NCBI GenBank assembly: GCA_024710905.1
Contig: JANJTV010000120.1
Location: 1-64,000, forward strand
Reading direction: 5' to 3'
From: Anaerolineales bacterium
GTDB lineage: Bacteria > Chloroflexota > Anaerolineae > Anaerolineales > Villigracilaceae
DNA: 64,000 bases
Made by a program: the position numbers and the translations under genes
The notes under the pieces: model-generated
The model's database searches: none
Told to the model about the DNA's origin: nothing
Seen by the model: only the letters and a program-made list of their open reading frames with translations
Shown: in pieces, positions 59,729 through 64,000 of the stretch
Layout of the letters: each line of letters begins with the position of its first letter
Position numbering within the stretch: the stretch's first letter is position 1

Positions 59729-60223
59729 TTACTCTGCCGAGCGCTTGCTCAGGCGGTGATCCAGCATCAGGATGGCTGTGTCGCGCGCCTCAATGCGCTG
59801 CATGTTTTCAAGGATGGCAGCGGCACTGGCCTCCTCCTCAACCTGTTCACTGATGAACCAGTGCAGCATGACCTGGGCCGGGTAATCTTTTTCCGTTTGG
59901 GCGGTTTCGTACAGGTCATGGATGGATTTGGTCACCTTCTGCTCGTGAGCCAGCACCTCGGTCACGGCTTCCAGCGCATTTTTCCACTCGGTTTGCGGCG
60001 CGGCAATGGCCTTGAGTTGCACCTTGCCGCCGCGTTCCAGCAAGTGGTCATAGAGTTTCATGGCGTGTTCGCGTTCTTCCTCCGCCTGGAGGCGCAGCCA
60101 GTTGCCAAAACCGGGCAGGTTCTGGCCCTCGAACCAGGCCGCCATAGAGAGGTACAAGTATGAAGAGAAGGTTTCTTTGTTGATCTGGTCGTTGATGGCA
60201 TCTTGCATGGTTTTGCTGATCAT
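59729..60223 (-). CDS. Non-heme ferritin
   Basis: The protein has 164 aa, the FtnA length. The ferroxidase ligands fall at the same numbers as in E. coli FtnA: E17, E50, H53, E94, Q127 and E130. It stores iron as a 24-mer shell and protects against Fenton chemistry. The ATG at 60223 has AGGAGG 5 nt upstream; the open frame continues far into the divergent gene as a shadow. A TATAAT (plus-strand ATTATA at 60254-60259) is a possible -10 box, with a poor -35. Confidence 0.94.
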   Translation of the reverse strand: MISKTMQDAINDQINKETFSSYLYLSMAAWFEGQNLPGFGNWLRLQAEEEREHAMKLYDHLLERGGKVQLKAIAAPQTEWKNALEAVTEVLAHEQKVTKSIHDLYETAQTEKDYPAQVMLHWFISEQVEEEASAAAILENMQRIEARDTAILMLDHRLSKRSAE

Positions 60224-60288
60224 GGTTCCTCCTATTTTGGGATCGATAATTCCATTATACAACTTAACACTTTGGCCTTTTCCGCCCA

Positions 60289-60316
60289 TTGCAAGCCTGC
60301 CGAAACATTCTATAAT
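60289..60316 (+). promoter_or_regulatory. Promoter of the CASTOR/POLLUX-like gene
   Basis: TTGCAA (60289-60294) and a perfect TATAAT (60311-60316) are 16 nt apart, about 30 nt before the start codon. Confidence 0.6.
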
Positions 60317-60347
60317 GTGAGCATCTATCGCCTCAAAGGAGAGTGCA

Positions 60348-62246
60348 ATGCATAATCGCCCCACCTTGTTACAACGCCTGCAATACCAGTTCGACAACCT
60401 GATGGCCGCCGGGACCCCCGCCATGATTGGCATGCTGGCTGTTTTTTCCTTGCTGATTGTTTCCGCGGCCGGGCTGCTCATTTCCCTGTTCAGCATTGCC
60501 CAGGATGGCGGCGAACAGGAGAGCTTTTTTGAGGCCACCTGGGCGGCCCTGATGCGTACCCTGGATGCCGGAACGATGGGCGGGGATACCGGTTTTGGCT
60601 ACCGGCTGATCATGCTGTTGGTCACTCTGGGTGGCATCTTCATCGTCTCCAGCCTGATCGGCGTGTTGAGCGCCGGGGTTGAATCCAAGCTGGATGAATT
60701 ACGCAAAGGCCGCTCGCTGGTACTCGAGAGCGGCCATACCGTTATCCTCGGCTGGTCGCCACAGATTTTCACTGTCATTCCCGAAATTGTCATTTCCAAT
60801 GAAAATGAGAAGAATCCGGTCATTGTGGTGCTGGCGGACAAAGATAAAGTTGAAATGGAAGACGAAGTGAAGGCCCGCGTGCCTGACACCAGGAACACCC
60901 GCGTTATCTTCCGCTCTGGCAACCCATTTGACCCGACCGACCTGGAGATTGCCAGCCCGCACGAGGCCAGCGCCATCATCATCCTACGCCCCGAAGGCGA
61001 GGATGCCGACTCGTTTGTTATCAAGACCATCCTGGCCATTACCAACAACCCGAACCGCCACGACGAGCCCTATAACATTGTCACATCCATCGACTCGGAG
61101 AAAAGCCTGTCGCTGATCAAAATGATTGGCGCAAACGACAACCTGCAGGCCCTGCTGACCAGCGACCTAATCGCCCGCGTCACTGCTCAGACCAGCCGAC
61201 AGTCTGGCCTGTCGGTTGTGTATACCGAGTTGCTCGATTTTGGCGGGGATGAAATTTACTTCAAAGAAGAACCTGCCCTGTCTGGTCGCACTTACAAAGA
61301 CGCGCTGATGGAATATGAAGAATCGACCGTGTTGGGCATTTACACCGGCGAAGGCGCCACCCTGATTAACCCGGCCATGTCCACCCGCCTGCAACCCGGC
61401 GACAAGTTGATTGCCATTTCGCAGGATGATGACACCATTCACCGCACCGGGTTGTCCAGCTTACCGGTCGATGACGGTGCCATTCATCTGCCCGGCAAGG
61501 AAGCCAAGCCGAAGCCAGAAAAAGCCCTGTTGCTCGGCTGGAACGACGGCGGCAAGACCATTGTCCGCGAGTTGGACCATTATGTGGCCAAAGGCTCACT
61601 GGTACATATTGTGGCTGACGAACCATTTGAAGGCGATGTAAAAAACCTGCCAAAGTTTGCCAACCAGAAACTAACCTTCCAGGCTGGCGATACCACCGAC
61701 CGTGACCTGCTCGATCATCTGGGAGTTATGGATTACGACCACGTGATTGTGCTCTCCGATTCGCGCATGGATGTCCAGGCAGCTGACGCCCGCACGCTAA
61801 TCACCCTGCTGCATTTACGCGACATTGCCGAAAAAGACGAAACACCGTTCTCCATCGTCAGCGAAATGCTCGACCTGCGCAACCGGGAACTGGCCGAGGT
61901 GGCCAAAGTGGACGATTTCATCGTCAGCGACCACCTGATCAGCCTGATGCTGGCCCAGCTTTCCGAAAACAGCATGCTCTACGGCGTATTCATGGACCTG
62001 TTCGACCCGGAAGGCGCGGAGGTTTACCTCAAACCGATTACCGATTATGTCGACATCTCCAAACCGATTAACTTCTACACCCTGGTCGAATCTGCCAGCC
62101 AGCGCGGCCATACGGCGATTGGGTATCGCATTGTGGCCAGTGCGCGGGATGCAAGCGCCAGTTACGGCGTGGTGACCAACCCGAAAAAATCGGCCAGCGT
62201 GCAATTCAGCCCCGAAGACCGGCTGATCGTCCTGGCGAATGATTGA
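60348..62246 (+). CDS. CASTOR/POLLUX-type ion channel with RCK-like domains
   Basis: The protein has 632 aa. Two membrane helices (about 24-50 and 85-108) bracket a pore-loop segment A-L-M-R-T-L-D-A-G-T-M-G-G-D. Two tandem NAD-binding-like RCK modules follow: V-I-L-G-W-S-P-Q-I-F near 132 and L-L-L-G-W-N-D-G-G-K near 395. This matches the CASTOR/POLLUX/SYM8 family; plant members gate calcium or potassium at the nuclear envelope. Bacterial ones are predicted cation channels; the ion is not defined here. It is divergent from ferritin. Confidence 0.88.
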   Translation: MHNRPTLLQRLQYQFDNLMAAGTPAMIGMLAVFSLLIVSAAGLLISLFSIAQDGGEQESFFEATWAALMRTLDAGTMGGDTGFGYRLIMLLVTLGGIFIVSSLIGVLSAGVESKLDELRKGRSLVLESGHTVILGWSPQIFTVIPEIVISNENEKNPVIVVLADKDKVEMEDEVKARVPDTRNTRVIFRSGNPFDPTDLEIASPHEASAIIILRPEGEDADSFVIKTILAITNNPNRHDEPYNIVTSIDSEKSLSLIKMIGANDNLQALLTSDLIARVTAQTSRQSGLSVVYTELLDFGGDEIYFKEEPALSGRTYKDALMEYEESTVLGIYTGEGATLINPAMSTRLQPGDKLIAISQDDDTIHRTGLSSLPVDDGAIHLPGKEAKPKPEKALLLGWNDGGKTIVRELDHYVAKGSLVHIVADEPFEGDVKNLPKFANQKLTFQAGDTTDRDLLDHLGVMDYDHVIVLSDSRMDVQAADARTLITLLHLRDIAEKDETPFSIVSEMLDLRNRELAEVAKVDDFIVSDHLISLMLAQLSENSMLYGVFMDLFDPEGAEVYLKPITDYVDISKPINFYTLVESASQRGHTAIGYRIVASARDASASYGVVTNPKKSASVQFSPEDRLIVLAND

Positions 62247-62249
62247 CAG

Positions 62250-62286
62250 AAAATCCCCGGCAAAATAACCGGGGATTTTCTTTTTT
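62250..62286 (+). terminator. Terminator of the channel gene
   Basis: The 11-bp stem AAAATCCCCGG/CCGGGGATTTT (62250-62260 with 62269-62279) has an 8-nt loop and is followed by a T-run. Confidence 0.9.
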
Positions 62287-62303
62287 ATTAAGCATCCTGT
62301 CTG

Positions 62304-62792
62304 CTAGGATCCGCCGACGGGCGCCATCACGATCAGGAAAACCACAGCGCTCATGGCAACTGTCATAAAACAGATGCAGAGCACAGCCGCAGCAATCATC
62401 CCGATTAAGATTTTTGGCAGTGCAGAAGGGGGACCTGCCGGACGGGGTTCAGGCATGGGTTCGTCTGGCAGGTCTGGCGCATTCCTGCGGGCTTCCTCGA
62501 TCAGGTTTATCCAGAAATCCACCCGGGAGTTCAGCCCAAAATGGATCGAATCTCCGTTGTCAAAGGTTACATTCAGTAATTTGAAGCTGATCAGCATGGC
62601 GGGGGCTTCCGTTTCCGAAACCTGCGTAACCCGCGAGAGCGGGTAGGCGGATGTCCCGCCCAGGAAAGCCTCTACAATCAATCGCTGGTTGGTCAGGGTC
62701 AGCCAGGCGCTGCTGCGACCGCCAGACCGATACAACCTCCCGCCTTCCTTGCGAATGACCTGCTCATCGGGTTTTATTTGTACGCTACTCAT
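62304..62792 (-). CDS. PH/GRAM-like domain protein with C-terminal membrane anchor
   Basis: The protein has 162 aa. Residues 5-100 show a GRAM/bacterial PH pattern (L-T-N-Q-R-L-I-V-E, then Y-P-L-S-R-V-T-Q-V). A Pro-rich linker and one long hydrophobic segment (125-155) follow. It would be tail-anchored with the domain in the cytoplasm. The function is unknown. It is convergent with the channel gene and divergent from terC. Confidence 0.65.
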   Translation of the reverse strand: MSSVQIKPDEQVIRKEGGRLYRSGGRSSAWLTLTNQRLIVEAFLGGTSAYPLSRVTQVSETEAPAMLISFKLLNVTFDNGDSIHFGLNSRVDFWINLIEEARRNAPDLPDEPMPEPRPAGPPSALPKILIGMIAAAVLCICFMTVAMSAVVFLIVMAPVGGS

Positions 62793-62914
62793 ACGGCATC
62801 TCCATCATGAAAACAATACCATCATTATAGCGATTTCCCCCCTGTCAAAGCGAATTAACTCTTGATATCATTGCTCCCGTTTGGCCCATTCATCTTCGTT
62901 CGAGGAGAAACCCC

Positions 62915-63688
62915 ATGTTTGACTGGCTTACCAACCCTGAAGCCTGGATCGCCTTCCTGACTCTTGTCGCCCTGGAATTGGTGCTCGGCGTCGACAACGT
63001 CATCTTCATCTCCATCCTGGCGGGCAAATTGCCCAAAGAACAGCAGCCGCGCGCCCGTACACTCGGCATCGCCATGGCAGTCATCACCCGCATCCTGCTG
63101 CTACTCTCCCTGTCATGGATCATCAGCCTTGAAGAATCGCTCTTTAGCCTCCTCACATTCAACATCTCCGGGCGCGACCTGATCCTGATCGGGGGCGGCC
63201 TGTTCCTGCTTGCAAAAAGCACCTTCGAAATTCATGAAAAACTGGAAGGCGCCGAAGGTCATGCCTCCGCCAAAGTGGCCGCCTCATTCATCAGCGTTAT
63301 CATCCAGATTATGCTGCTGGATATTGTCTTCTCGCTCGACTCGGTCATCACCGCTGTCGGCATGGTCGATGAACTTGCCATCATGGTCATCGCCGTCATT
63401 GTGGCTGCCGTCGTCATGATTGTCGCTGCCACGCCCATCAGCGAATTCGTCGACCGTCATCCCACCGTCAAAATGCTGGCGCTTTCCTTCTTGCTGCTGA
63501 TTGGCTTCACCCTGATTGTTGAAGGCCTGCACCAGCACATCCCCAAGGGTTATATCTACTTTGCCATGGGCTTCTCTATTTTTGTGGAGATGCTCAACCT
63601 GCGCCTGCGCAGCAAATCTGAGCCAGTCAAGCTGCACACGCGATACACCCGCAACGGGAAAAAGAAAGCGGGCTCGGCCGAAGCCTGA
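62915..63688 (+). CDS. TerC-family integral membrane protein
   Basis: The protein has 257 aa and seven to eight membrane helices. The TerC signature L-E-L-V-L-G-V-D-N-V-I-F-I-S (20-33) and the second acidic motif L-L-D-I-V-F-S-L-D-S-V-I-T-A (134-147) are present; these Asp residues bind metal. Relatives export manganese and support metal loading of secreted proteins. No yybP-ykoY manganese riboswitch was recognised in the 122 nt upstream. GGAG lies 8 nt before the ATG. Confidence 0.9.
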   Translation: MFDWLTNPEAWIAFLTLVALELVLGVDNVIFISILAGKLPKEQQPRARTLGIAMAVITRILLLLSLSWIISLEESLFSLLTFNISGRDLILIGGGLFLLAKSTFEIHEKLEGAEGHASAKVAASFISVIIQIMLLDIVFSLDSVITAVGMVDELAIMVIAVIVAAVVMIVAATPISEFVDRHPTVKMLALSFLLLIGFTLIVEGLHQHIPKGYIYFAMGFSIFVEMLNLRLRSKSEPVKLHTRYTRNGKKKAGSAEA

Positions 63689-64000
63689 TTCCCGCTTTCC
63701 TGGCCTTTGCCCGGCAATGGGTCCAGCAAAAACGGCAAAAATCCTGACTGTTATTTACAAAATTGTCAACACCCCCTGACAGGCCTTCCCAGGCTTGTAG
63801 GGGGTGTTTGATGATTCGTGAATAAAATACCCAAATTTTTGCATTAAGAACAAGAAAACCAGCCCGACTTATCGTTTGGTGAATTTTCAACCCTCAAACA
63901 GCAGGTGCATACACCCTTTACATGCGGGGTATATGATGTAATATTGACGCCGTTGGCGTTTTTTCGGTCTCGCCAGGCCGGAGGAGCGCCGCCAATCTTT
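63689..64000. other. Intergenic right end: hairpin and outward promoter, no gene seen
   Basis: These 312 nt contain no convincing coding frame. A stem at 63768-63777 with 63799-63808 probably ends terC, although only TTT follows it. TTTACA (63917-63922) and TAATAT (63939-63944), 16 nt apart, look like a promoter reading out of the window to the right. Confidence 0.45.

Noticed and set aside
62793-62914. Possible yybP-ykoY manganese riboswitch upstream of terC
   Set aside because: terC often carries this element, but the conserved junction sequences are not seen and the gap is mostly taken by the divergent gene leader.
63946-63964. Short stem ACGCC/GGCGT with T-run at the right edge as a terminator
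   Set aside because: The stem is only 5 bp and lies at the expected start point of an outward promoter, so it cannot be judged without sequence beyond the window.

Overview
The window looks like a chromosomal stretch of an uncultured Chloroflexota bacterium, probably Anaerolineae-like. This is inferred from gene content. It carries lipoproteins with Thr/Pro-rich linkers and SH3b domains, FecR lipoproteins beside a CHASE2 cyclase, a family III CoA transferase with LLM flavin enzymes, a Rex regulator, and a fragmented F1 ATP synthase operon. No species can be named from the sequence. The DNA is GC-rich and densely coding, with frequent 4-nt ATGA overlaps. No rRNA, insertion sequence, prophage or CRISPR array was seen. 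Two tRNAs are present: Glu(UUC) and Ser(GGA).

Layout. 1-5.8 kb: the end of an iron-sulfur CCG-domain protein, a GNAT enzyme divergent from an ArsR-type regulator, and membrane proteins. 5.8-14 kb: the two tRNAs and a minus-strand run (tyrosine phosphatase, methyltransferase, lepB, deoC, ALDH16-type dehydrogenase, YgiT zinc finger), then a PilZ protein and an ATP-grasp ligase. 14-19.7 kb: atpA-atpG-atpD-atpC-mreB, with a long hairpin before atpC. 19.7-30.7 kb: a DedA protein, a NapH-like iron-sulfur membrane operon, rex with a near-consensus Rex operator, a CHASE2 adenylate cyclase, FecR and SH3b lipoproteins, and an acyltransferase-like gene.

30.8-50.1 kb is the most unusual part. It holds two divergent operons around a GntR/UTRA regulator, whose palindromic operator overlaps both promoters. 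The 15-gene minus-strand operon encodes two homologs of plant red chlorophyll catabolite reductase (RCCR), a Rieske oxygenase with the motif layout of pheophorbide a oxygenase, a short-chain dehydrogenase resembling chlorophyll b reductase (NOL/NYC1), a chlorophyllase-like alpha/beta hydrolase, and four paralogous proteins that look like beta-barrel (calycin) folds. It continues with a flavin reductase-HMG-CoA-lyase fusion, an aconitase-family dehydratase pair and a CoA transferase. The plus-strand operon encodes a hydantoinase-type amidohydrolase, an LLM flavin oxidoreductase, an acyl-CoA-dehydrogenase-like flavoprotein, an aldehyde dehydrogenase and a SnoaL-like protein. My reading is a bacterial tetrapyrrole (chlorophyll or bilin) degradation system. 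The upper genes would process and open the macrocycle. The lower genes would hydrolyse pyrrole-derived imides and split alkylmalate-type acids into central metabolites. The enzyme family calls are seen in the sequence; the pathway is inference.

50.1-64 kb is mostly housekeeping and stress genes: rsmG, a DUF4349 lipoprotein, a phosphoesterase, coaBC, an acidic-tailed FecR lipoprotein, DinB, a Nudix hydrolase, an esterase, a YcaQ-type DNA glycosylase, a ferritin divergent from a CASTOR/POLLUX-type channel, a PH/GRAM-like protein and TerC.
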